Made by a program: the position numbers and the translations under genes | Part shown: positions 36,180-46,126 of the stretch, piece after piece | Layout of the letters: every line of letters begins with the position of its first letter | Numbering within the stretch: position 1 is the first letter of the stretch | Notes under the pieces: model-generated | Seen by the model: the letters and a program-made list of their open reading frames with translations, nothing else | Database searches by the model: none | Told to the model about the DNA's origin: nothing | NCBI GenBank assembly: GCA_947034895.1 | Contig: OX344762.1 | Coordinates: forward strand, 250,501-314,500 | Direction: 5' to 3' | Length of the DNA stretch: 64,000 nucleotides | Source: Rhytidiadelphus loreus | Lineage: Eukaryota > Streptophyta > Bryopsida > Hypnales > Hylocomiaceae

Positions 36180-36467
36180 GACATTACGCAATCGCCCGTG
36201 GCCAATGCTGTTCCTCTGCGGCCCTTCTTCTAGGCTCGTTACAATATGTTGACTCTCAACAATGAGATCTCCATGGAAGTTGTATTCTTGCATTTGAGCA
36301 GTTGCAGTTTCTTCGCACGCTTCGGACTCACACAGTAATGCAACCTTCTTACTTCTATTCCTTGACCTGTGCAACTCCCTACTAGAAGAAAATAAAAGTT
36401 TTCTTCTCTTCCTCCTTTTCCTATATGTATGCACAATTCCATCGCGTGTGCAATCTGGCGTAAGCAT
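36180..36467 (-). CDS. Possible upstream exon of the ParB-methyltransferase gene
   Basis: The frame begins MLTPDCTRDGIVHTYRKRRKRRK, a basic stretch that could be a nuclear signal. It ends ...GHGRLRNV at a strong donor, GTAAGT. It contains EEGPQRNSIG, reminiscent of the EEGPHQV repeats in the next exon. Splicing to AAG|ACTGAAATGG before 35805 would keep frame and add about 98 residues. The acceptor is weak, and ATG 35805 is itself a good start. The exon is therefore optional. Confidence 0.4.
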
Positions 36468-37224
36468 ATGACTAATAGTATATACAGTCGACCATATTGT
36501 TGATTATTAGTGGGAAGTGAGGTATTATATTGAAGTAGAACAATGTATGCATTCTACAGAATTGTTACCAATGATGCTATCATCACTACATCTGCTAAGC
36601 AGGATTCAGTACTTTTAATATTATAATTCGTCTCAGGCGTACATGATTTGAACCTACTAGTCATTTGAATTACAATAATTGATATTATTAAATACCACAA
36701 GATTGTCTAATCCGATCTTTCAAATTGCACATTACTAGAATAGAGTACTCCATTTTCACTAGCGTGTGCCTATAATTTTGTTGGTGACTGCTGACACTTT
36801 ATGTTTAGACTCCATAGTCGGCGCTACTTAATTTCTAGAAGGAACGATCTCCTTTACGTAATAGCAAGAACATGGTTACAGAGAAGTTCAGTAATTACTT
36901 CATGCTCATAAGCCTCATATGGTGCCAGAAACAAACTACTAACCTTCATAAAGTTAATTTCATTTGGCTTTGGTGTTAATTTTATTCAATGGATAGGTGA
37001 GCGCATTTCCTTAATTACAACCGCAACCGTCTGTATCGTCTGCGCTTCCAAGTACATTGTATACGGATTCTATTTCATTGATGGATATTGATTGCAGATA
37101 CTGACATTGAAAATTATTTATTATCAAATCTGTTTGGGAGAGGCTCTAGATTCAACCTTTCTTGAGCGCTGCAGAAATTTAGGTCATATTGTCATTGTCG
37201 ATGTTGCTCTTTGATTTCTGAAAG
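36468..37224. promoter_or_regulatory. Divergent promoter region between the two MULE genes
   Basis: About 760 bp separate the possible 5' exon of the ParB-methyltransferase gene (-) from the ATG of the transposase gene (+). The head-to-head layout implies shared or back-to-back promoters. No clear TATA box or repeated operator was seen. Confidence 0.4.
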
Positions 37225-40200
37225 ATGGCCTCCCTCAGAGCGGATGGCCACGAGGTTCCTCTCATACTCCCTCTAGGAGATGGAGATTTTGTGGCGGTGT
37301 CTGCTCACCTTCTTCATGTACGTTTTGGATTTGCCCTGTCTAGTATCTATGTTGAAGAGGAAGTACTGTCTGAGTCTGGCATTTTGAGAGAGTCGATCCA
37401 TATGCAGAGAATGGTAATTGATGACAATCATGTCTGGCATCTTCGTCGAGGGCGCTATCGAGCTTATGGTTTACCGTCTGTGATGAGTACAAACTCCACT
37501 CAGATCTTACCTCGGCATTCCGAGCATTCTACAGTGGATATGCCTCCTTCCCATCGTGACAACCATAACACTTTAGAACGTGAGCATGTTAGGAATGTTG
37601 TCAATCTTCTTCCGTTTGTCACCGTCAAGAAGGAACCAAATGACCATGTCATAGATCTCTCGAGTGAGTCCGAGGGAGAGTCTCCAAACCAACCAGCACT
37701 TCCTAGTAGAGTCTCTGAGGGGGCCCACATGACACTGTCTAGTTTAAATTTAACGCCTTCTAGTAGTCCTGCTCTGTCCACGCACTTCCGTCCACCAACA
37801 TATCCTAGTTGTGCATCTGCGATTAGTATTGTTGGTTGCCTACGCAAGCTAGCGGCGATGCATGGTTCTCGGAACGAAGTAGCTTCGATAGACTATGATG
37901 CACTCATCCATCATAAGGTGCAGTACCTTCCTACAAATTTTAACGGAGATGTAGTTTTTGAGTTGCCTTCTCTTCCAATTTCGATTTCGTCGTCCTCTGT
38001 TGGGAAGTTACAGGGCATGGATAAACGATACGATGGTCACGCTTGGTGTAGGACAATGACGTCTAACATCAACAATCACGACGGCCTAAAGTTCAGAAAA
38101 TCTTCCTGTGCCGGCCATCTTATCTGTAAGAATTCAGAATGCGACTACTTGAAGCGTTCTTCTCATCCGAACGAGACTGAGTGGTGTGGTTTTACTCCTG
38201 GTCCATTTTGTATTGGTGCATTTCCTCCAAAGGATTCTACTCTCCTCTATAAGATATGCAAATGTCCGCCTCATTGCATCAATGTCTGTCATGCTCGAAT
38301 CTATTACGTTTTTGGAGATTCTACAAGCATGACTAGAGCTTGCATTCATTTGGGGAATCACGTGCATCCTGTAGCTTCAGGAACATGTAGAGAGTCCTTA
38401 GGTGCTATAGCCGGACTCATCGCTGGTGAGGTTTCGAAAACCCCTAGTGCCACTAACTCTACCATTGCCCTAGCAGCTAGCAAGAAATTTCTTGATAACC
38501 ACTTGATACACAACGGTGAAGGTCCAAAGCAGATGTTGCGGGGAGATTCGTTAGATGATGTCATGGACAAGTTCCAAATACTAAGTTCTCCTAATATCCG
38601 AAATGTTATTTCGTCTTTCCGTTCAAGTGGCAAAAGTGGGATAATAGATAGTATCATGAATATGAAAAGAAATTTGCGGTTTGAGTACATCCATGACAGT
38701 GTGTTTCCTGGTCAAGGCAAGGAGAAGGTTTATTTGTTTAAAATGCTAGTAGAAGGACCAGGGAGTGGTGTGGACCTTGTGAATCGGATGCAACTGGGCG
38801 GAGATCTGGAGAACGCATGGCTCATGTTTGACCATGTCAAGCGAGTTAAAGACTGGACAACCATGGCCTGCCACGTTTATGATACAGGTTGCAGGAAAGT
38901 CATGACAATTGCTGTGTGTGATATGCAATCTGAGGACACTGTGGTTCAATGCATCATGTGGAGATCTCTGAACGGAGTCATGAGACGCAATGGCATTGAG
39001 AATCCAAACTTTAAAGGCTTTATGGCAGACAGTGCACAAGCGAATTGGAATGCCGTTCGAATTGTCTACGGATCAGGAGATCCTAAAATAGAGATGGTGA
39101 ACCGGGAGAGAACATGTCTTTTACATTGGAGTACCTCTTTGCATCGCCATACACAGAAGCTCATCAAGCCGGACTTGCAACACCAACATACTCGACTTTG
39201 TAAGCAATACAAAGACTCCAAATCTATGGACGAAGCTGAGATGCGTTACCTAGCGATACGATCTTGGTGGCTTTCATCTGGAGCAGCCTCGGAAGATGCT
39301 ATGAGGGAATTGGAGTTGTGGCTTGCATTTTGGCACTTCAGATATCGTCAATGGGGCGGCTTTATGCAAATGGTATTTCTTCTACCTAATTATTTTCATT
39401 CTGCAATCTTATGGATCCACTTTTATTTTTCTGAAATCAAATTCGGAACAAATATTTCTGCCTTGTTCGGAGATATTCATCACTCTAGGGTATCGGGGAT
39501 TCTCCCCTCGGCGCCGAGGGGAGCCTTTGCCGCATAGTGGTTAGATCAAAGTTTAACTGTGTCATTGTAAATGAGAACTATCAATGGTGATACTTAATTT
39601 TTCTTTTACTTTGTCTTTGATATCATTGTTTCAGGACTTAAATGTTGAGGAGATGGCGGATATGCCGTCATGCAACTTATCCGAAACAGTCCATAATAGG
39701 TGGTTGCAGCAGTCAGGTAATCGGGGTAATGATTTGTTTGCCGCCACTTCTGATGACTGCATTCGAGCTTTCATGCAAATGACCAATTATCAAGCTTTTC
39801 TTAATGGCAACATATCAAGGTCAGGGCCATCCAAAGAGGAGTTAAAGTTACGAGGCGCTAGACGTAGCGGTGATCCAAAGAAGATTGCGGAGGCACTCAA
39901 TGAACTTCCTGGAGGGGCCGGTGTTGGATCACGTATTCCGCATTTGGAAGGCGAAGAAGTATTTGGTAGCAGTAAGCGCAAGCTTGACCTTCCGATTGGG
40001 TCAGATGGTGACTCCCATCGTCCAGACAAGGTAAACTTCTCTCAGCCTCGAGTACAGACACGATCGACACGTTCACCCACGGTTGCCTCTAATGAAGCAG
40101 ACACACTGGTTGATTCTGCCCATGTACCACATGTGACAACTGCAATGGAGAGTGAATGTGATACTTCACAGTGGCATATTGCAAGAATTTCGCACAAGTC

Positions 40201-41041
40201 CAGTTGCAAGTGTCACGCGCAACAAAGAAGTTCAAACATCCGTTGTGTTGCCAAAATTGCAAAGGGATCTAGTGGTACACCAGCTCCGACCTACCGTGGT
40301 AGAAAAAAACAATATGGCGGAAACAAGGAGATCATGACCGACTTCTGGTTTTGCCCAGATGATATTGAACCATGTGTACAAGGATCTAAACGTAGTTGGG
40401 TAATTGATTGGCCCCAAGTCCCGGATGTGTGGCCTGTACTAACAGGCACTAATTTGACCCGCCAAGAGACGTTGCTGCTACAGGAGGCTGGTTTCCAGCT
40501 ACAACAACGGCCAGCTATGTCCCCTCGACGTTTATTCACCATGTCCAATGTCTTCCAGGCCATCTACTATGATCACCCTAGTCCTTTACATGCAGACGCA
40601 AATCCAACTACTCGAAGGAGCAAGGCTATTCGACGTATTGCAAATGCTCCTACAACAGAGCACCGCAATAAATGGGAGAGCGCTGGTAATGTCAAGGGAA
40701 CGATTTTGGGAGTAACCTTGCTCCCCTTCCCTGGACTTGGAGCCATAATCTCCCTTCAATCCGGACTTGAGCCAAAGCAGAAGCTTTATCGCATTACACT
40801 TGGCATGTATCCAGAGTGCACTTGTCCCGATTTTGTCGACATGGCTGTTTCAGCAATTGGTGGACGCCAACAGTATGTTCATTGCAAACATCTTTATTAC
40901 TTACTTCGCTACTTCAGCAAAATGAATCCGACAGAGGATAACTTCATACATTCTCCAAGCTTCAGCTTCAATGAAGTGAAGCTCCTTCTCACAAAGGCCG
41001 GTATCATCAAAGTTTCGGAGGATAGTCTTCAACATGTTTAG
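37225..41041 (+). CDS. MULE-type transposase with WRKY-GCM1-like and SWIM zinc fingers
   Basis: Two exons, 37225-39372 and 39635-41041 (phase 0, GTATTT...TTTCAG), give 1184 aa. Residues 134-137 (VKKE) match a sumoylation consensus and 142-148 (VIDLSSE) a SUMO-interacting motif. Residues about 270-385 contain a Cys/His-rich DNA-binding module like WRKY-GCM1/FLYWCH fingers (ECDY...ETEWCG...CKCPPHCINVCHA...IHLGNHVHP). The DDE core follows. MFDHV (D536) is a likely first Asp, GFMADSAQANWNAV (D602) the second, then the CLLHW (C631/H634) CxxH typical of MULE enzymes. A SWIM finger, CTCPDF...VHCKHLYYLL, is at 1111-1135. No internal stop. It is expected to act on the TGTGAGCG ends. Confidence 0.8.
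39502..39523. repeat. 22-bp perfect palindrome in the transposase intron
   Basis: Arms CTCCCCTCGGC and GCCGAGGGGAG are perfect reverse complements. The core CCCCTCGGCGCCGA is identical to the conserved core of the satellite units at 27-35 kb, where the right arm is lost (GATGG follows). It lies in the intron 39373-39634. Confidence 0.8.
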
Positions 41042-41284
41042 AAGTCCAACAATACCTAAGTGATCAGTGTTAATGATTGAAGGACTGTAGACTATTCATA
41101 GATGTCTAGCTTCAAAAGTACCATTTTGTATTTGGACAAATACAGTAATTCCTTGAAGTATTCAATACAATCTATTTTCAATCAGAATTTGCATTTTCCT
41201 ATAGGTCATTTGTTTGCCTTTCACAATATGTACTTCTATTACTGTAACCAATGATTAAAATTAAAAAATTTATACAAATTGTAC

Positions 41285-41385
41285 ATAACCACGGTAATAG
41301 ATCCACGGTAAGAAGTCATGGGTGCTAAGTCCACGGTAACCGGCCCATGGTGCTAAGTCCACGGTCATAGGTCCACGGTCAGTGT
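41285..41385. repeat. Short repeats TCCACGGT near right end of MULE
   Basis: Four copies of (A/G)TCCACGGT occur, plus diverged ones and GTGCTAAGTCCACGGT twice. They lie about 160-260 bp inside the right terminus and may be subterminal binding sites. Confidence 0.5.
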
Positions 41386-41482
41386 GTACTAAAATTTACT
41401 CGAAATAGTAAGTTTTATAATAATTATTAAAAAAATTCTATTTTTTGAAATATTACTCAGTTTTTTTAATTTCAGAACTCCG

Positions 41483-41548
41483 CGCTCACATACTTCCTGC
41501 TCAACGCTCGCAGGCTCGCGCTCACACGCTCACAATCTAGCACTGTTG
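41483..41548. repeat. Right terminal inverted repeat of the MULE
   Basis: Read in reverse complement from 41548 it gives CAACAGTGCTAGATTGTGAGC followed by further GTGAGCG units. This matches the left end at 23 of the first 30 positions. The 10-bp duplication GTATTCTGAG follows directly. Confidence 0.7.
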
Positions 41549-41967
41549 GTATTCTGAGTGACCTGCTTCTGGAGAAATCCGAAGTTGTGAGGGTCAACCA
41601 GTCTGTTCCTTGTTTGTGACGGAAAGATCTTTGGGTACGTGTCATTAGGAAGTTAGAGTTAGTGAAATACAAGGAGTGGTGTTGTCCTTACCCCTCCGGA
41701 AAAGACAGTGAGGACCCTCTGAAGGTAAAACAGAGGTATCGAAAACCGTGTGTTAAGTTACAGATCTGGTGTTTGTGATAATCCGGATCTGGTAGAGAGT
41801 CCGGATAGAGATAGAATCCGGTTGAGGAGTGAAAATTGAAGTAGTTACAATAAACCGGATTAGACGGAATTTAAAACACCCTCTGGGGTTCCCTGGGACG
41901 ATATTTCGTGTCATCTTGCCACGTTGTTGTGGTTAAGAGCGCTTACTACAGTATTACGCGTACGACA

Positions 41968-43148
41968 GTGCACGTATGCAATTGAAGGGTCCACCCACCA
42001 CCTTCGGTTCAAAGCTGCATCCCGATCTGCCACGGATGTGAACGTATTCAAAGACTTCATTGGTTCAGTATGAACCGTAGACATGCCCCAATCGCAAACT
42101 CCAATGTAAACATGTGATTCATCCTCAGGAAAGTGAAACATGATATTGTCGGGAGAAATATCATTGTGTAGATGACCCACATTGTGGACCGCATTCATGA
42201 TATGCACCAATGCCCATGATGCCAACTCGGTGTGCTTCTTTCTCCATCGACCAAGACGGAAAGCTTGAATCACCTCTTCGGGCGTTGGTCGTGAATAAGA
42301 CAATCAAATGGCAATGTTATCTGGATAATCATTATCGAGAATCAACATTTGCCGCAATGTACCACCATTCCACCAATATGCATACCCTTCATTGTTTGTT
42401 GCATGGACAGCGGCAAACTGAATAACTCCGTCATGTGGAATCCTCACTGCCATTGATTCATTTTGGTACTCCAACTTCGCAAGTTGAGGACAAATCCATT
42501 GTTGATGAAATATCTTTGCAGCAAATTCCCAAAATGACGGAATCTCATGACATCCTTCAATTCGAACCTTGCGAATTGTTGGGTATCCGCCCTTCAAGAT
42601 TTTGTCATCTTGTAGAATCACCCTTGCTGTGTCTGGTAGTGCTATGAGATGCCGTCGTCCACGTTGCAATTCTACATCTCCTTCATCCAAAGTCCACCAA
42701 CCCAATGACCCTCGCCGATTGCGTTTCTTTGCAAACGGAGCGCAACGACGAACAAACAAGTCAGCTTTGAGAATGACTTGTTCAAAGCTTTCATCACTTG
42801 CACGGTGTTCTCTCCCGTATTTTTCTAGGATCACCTTCGCATTCCACAATGCGTCTTGCACCCTGTTCTTTAAAAATTGTTGGAAGCCCTTCTTCTCCAT
42901 TTCATGAATCCATTCTAGAACGTTTAGAGCATCCGTGAACTTCTGTGTCATATCCATCTTGAATTTGTCTACACATTCCTCTTGGTATCTCACATATTTA
43001 GTGTCAAGAGACACAGTAGTTTCCGCCTCATAAAACTTCACAATGTATTCAATCAAGAATGCTTTGCAAGCATTGGAGGAAGTTCACGTGCTGAGTCAAT
43101 ATCGGGCACCACATTCTTCCCCTTCGCCGCTCTCTTCGGTCTCGGCAT
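41968..43148 (-). pseudogene. Protein-kinase-like gene, 5' part, disrupted
   Basis: ATG at 43148 begins MPRPKRAAKGKNVVPDID. A one-base frame change near 43085 is needed to enter the main frame (FLIEYIVKFYEAE). A helical N-terminal part precedes a kinase fold. FAAKIF is a candidate beta-3 lysine, the hinge is around YAYWWNGGTL, HLHNDISPDNIMFHF is the catalytic loop (HND and the Asn), and CDWGMS stands in place of DFG. An in-frame TGA at 42304-42306 falls between hinge and catalytic loop. At 41968 the frame is cut by the TGTCG element and resumes at 19064. It therefore carries three lesions: frameshift, stop and insertion. A probable TATA box is at 43372-43382. Confidence 0.75.
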
Positions 43149-43354
43149 CGTAGAAAGTATGAATTTTTAGTCCCAATTTAATTCATAAAAAATTACAGTG
43201 CACCAAGTACACATAAACTGGAAAAAACGGGCAAAATATAGGCCCCCAAAACCCAACTCCTACCTTCCCTACGAAAGGAGCCAATGGAGGATAAACCACC
43301 AAGCTCTCCGCTCTCTCTTGCAAAGTACAAGGGGGAAGGCAAAAGTGAGAGCGG

Positions 43355-43630
43355 ACGGGCCATCCGCACCGCCTTATATGAGGCGGACGGCCTCGAGGTC
43401 TGCACGAGCGGACGGACCCCGAAGCGGACGGCCAACGGTCCGCCTCGCTTCGGCCGTCCGATCAAACGGACGGATCGGCAATCCGCTCCATTGGACGGCC
43501 AGAACAGACCACCCAGCCGGACGCCGACTCCGCGACGCAGACGGCAGTGCCGAAATTGCGGACGGCGATCAGCAGGCGGACAGCGGCCTGCAGCACGCGA
43601 ACGGCGACTCCGACGGGCGGACGACAGAGT
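43355..43630. repeat. CGGACGG-rich tract upstream of kinase-like gene
   Basis: Repeated (A)GCGGACGG(A/C)C motifs in GC-rich DNA resemble those at 16040-16470 but lie upstream of a minus-strand gene. TATATAAGG-like sequence on the minus strand (43372-43382) is at the gene-proximal end. The shared GCTCTCCGCT block links the two promoters. Confidence 0.55.
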
Positions 43631-43679
43631 GGGAACGGAGGACGGCGGGGTCCACCTAAGCGTACACGGGTGGGATTTT

Positions 43680-45100
43680 GAAGTGCATCCCGCCCAAATT
43701 GGTCATTACAGCCTTAGGGGTCTTTGAATCCTTGATGTCACCAGTTGGCTGGCCCTCCGGTTCAATTGCATTTTTAATGTGGTTCCTTTGTGCCAATGGC
43801 GTTGGGATTTCATTTGATCTAGAAATTAAAAAATAAATAGAAAAATGGATGTGTGAATTTAGGAATTATCTAAAAGATTCACATACTTTTGTATGTTGTT
43901 TTTACGTGCATGCATTGAGTTTATAATTTTCTCTTATTTTCTAGGGATGGAATTGAGTTTCCTATGATATAAATTTTTAAATGAAATAAAGAATTGAACA
44001 CATGGTAATTTAATTCTACTTATTTGAACTTCGAGAAAAAACTTAAAGCTTCTCATTGTCCAAATGAAGCTACGAGGTTTGTTTCTTGTATGTCAACACC
44101 TCATAAAATGGTCATTTCAAAACCAAAGACAAAAATTCTTTTAAATGGTATTTTGGGTTTAGGGGATATTAGGGGCTTGCAAAGGTTTCGATACTCTAGC
44201 ATGAAAATGTGTGGAAGTAGATTTCTAGAAGTCTCCCCCCCCCTCCCTTTGAGTTGAATGAATTTATTGATTTCCAATGTATTGATTTCCATTCTTTAAA
44301 GAATCATAAGGTGCCAAAATATTAGCGCCAAAAATATCAAGTTAAATTAATTCTAGTATGAAATTATAACTTGCTCAATCACTAGGGTGGGACAACGTGC
44401 TATGAAAATAGTGCATACACTTGTCTTCTTATAACCTCACAAGTCCATGGTCATTTCACTCTCCAAGTTCATGTGCACCCTACTAGGCATTCAAGCAAAT
44501 TTTTTAAAGTCTAAACATCTACAATTCTACATGGTTAGGGAATGCAAGGACAAATGTTTCTTTCATTGTGGATACTAAAAGGCCATGTTTTTTTTTCATA
44601 CGTACAACACACTTTGAATGGCTTGGGCACTCAAACCCCTAAAAGATTTGATCCATTGGAAAATGAATCAACTTTGAATATTACATGAATTGAACCTTCG
44701 GAATTGTTTGCAATTCAATAACTCCTTTCCATTTTGTTATTAGTTCTATTTGGAATTTTGGATGGCATATTTGTTTATCCAAAATCAAAGACAAAGGATT
44801 GTGATTGTCACCCCCATTTTGACAACGAAAGGCCTAAACCCTATACCCTAAACCCTAACAAGGGTTTGGAGGCATTGAATTAGTCAAAATACTACCTTTG
44901 AGTCGGTGGATTGCCTTGACATTTATGAAAACCAAGTCAATGCTTCGAACATTGAAACATTCCTTCATCAATGAGCACCCGGTACTAGTACAACATCTCT
45001 ACATTCCCAAATGAAAGAATCCTATGCTTCTGAAAATCAGGAGAGGACTAGAGGACTCAAGAGGGTGAAAACAAGGCCCAAACTCCCCAAAGTGTGCTTG
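43680..45100. other. AT-rich intergenic DNA
   Basis: No gene is supported. A short degenerate CCCTAAA run is at about 44832-44858. The frames of 60-77 codons show no motif. Confidence 0.5.
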
Positions 45101-45104
45101 GGCG

Positions 45105-45395
45105 GACCTCAGGGAGGGAAGGGCGGACGGACCCGTCGGAATGGCGGACGGATCCGTCGGAGCAGGCAAACGGCGGCCTGCAGTACGCGGACGACAGCTC
45201 CGACAGGCGGATGACCCGTCGGAAATGCGGACGGAAGCGTCGGAATCGCGGACGGGGGGCAGCAGGCGGACGGCGGCGGCGGATTTGGAGACAGATGGGC
45301 CGTCCAATTGAGCGGATGTTCGGGTCCGCTTCGCGTTGTTCGGGGGAGGCTCGGTGGTAGACGATTTTAGGTTTGGTTTCGGACGGCTATAAGGA
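45105..45395. repeat. Third CGGACGG-rich tract
   Basis: GGCGGACGGA(C/T)CCGTCGGA-type units and GGCGGCGGAT runs end in GGACGGCTATAAGGACGG, where TATAAGG could be a TATA box pointing right. No coding region follows within 700 bp. It may be an orphan copy of the promoter or terminal module. Confidence 0.5.
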
Positions 45396-45399
45396 CGGA

Positions 45400-46126
45400 C
45401 AGCCTTCTTGTTTTTTCTCACTTCCCTCTCCTTCCTAGGACTTACAACCGTGTTGGATGTGCTACTGTTGCTTCATTGTGCCAGTTGCTCCTACATGGTG
45501 GAGAGGTGGGGTCATTCATCTTTCATTATTGGTTCACATACAAACATTCATTGAAACTTGGGTGGATTGAAGACACATTTTTTTGGTGACTATTTAAATT
45601 CAATTGGGGACAAGTTCAAGTTGACAACCATGAGTAAGGCCATATTCATTAAATTGAGACAATATGGTCATTTTGAGAACTTAAGGCTCCTCCATTCAAA
45701 GATAAATTGTTGAAGGCGAAGATAAAAATAGGCACGTCGTTAGAAGGCTTAGAGCAATCCCACACCAAAACAATTAAGAAATGTGAACGTGCAAAATGCA
45801 ATTCCACATGAGTTGTGTAATAAGATGTAATATTTATAAAAGTGTGTCCCTTTACATTGAAGAATATGAATTTACTTGAATCAACTTCTCTCACTTCTCT
45901 ATATACTTCACTTCCTAGGAAATGAAATCCCGATATATCTAATCTTGCTAAGTCTAATGATTGAATGTCTTGTGTCAAAATATAAAGGCTATGTGCGCAG
46001 AGAGCACTCACCCTTACTAAAAATTGTTTTTTGTATATGAATGAATATTCTATTAATAGTAATGATCCTTCAACAAAAATTAGACCACTCTGAACTAGGA
46101 TCACTCGGCAAACCATCGTTCTTGGA
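45400..46126. other. Non-coding stretch
   Basis: No credible coding region, promoter or element end could be read here. One minus-strand frame (45649-46116) has low-complexity composition and no motif. Confidence 0.4.

Larger units (their letters stand above)
22082..41548. mobile_element. 19.5-kb Mutator-like element carrying a ParB-methyltransferase gene
   Basis: A 10-bp direct repeat GTATTCTGAG flanks the element (22072-22081, 41549-41558). This size is usual for Mutator-like elements (8-11 bp). The two outermost 30 nt match as inverted repeats at 23 of 30 positions and continue into GTGAGCG-type repeats. It encodes a MULE-type transposase with SWIM finger (37225-41041, +) and, divergently, an 11-exon ParB/methyltransferase fusion gene (35805-22633, -) with an 8-kb satellite in intron 1. 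Both genes look intact. The element sits inside copy 2 of the TGTCG element. It could be autonomous. Confidence 0.75.
19065..41967 (+). mobile_element. TGTCG...CGACA element, copy 2, with nested 19.5-kb MULE
   Basis: The left end TGTCGGAATCC (19065) and right end CGTACGACA (41967) match those of copy 1. The 5-bp duplication GTGCA flanks it at 19060-19064 and 41968-41972, within the kinase-like gene. The gag-like gene (19489-21390) fills the left part. After 22081 the element is interrupted by the Mutator-like element and resumes at 41549-41967. Without the insert it is about 3.4 kb. As in copy 1, no long terminal repeats, polymerase or integrase were seen, so it would depend on enzymes supplied elsewhere. 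Confidence 0.8.
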
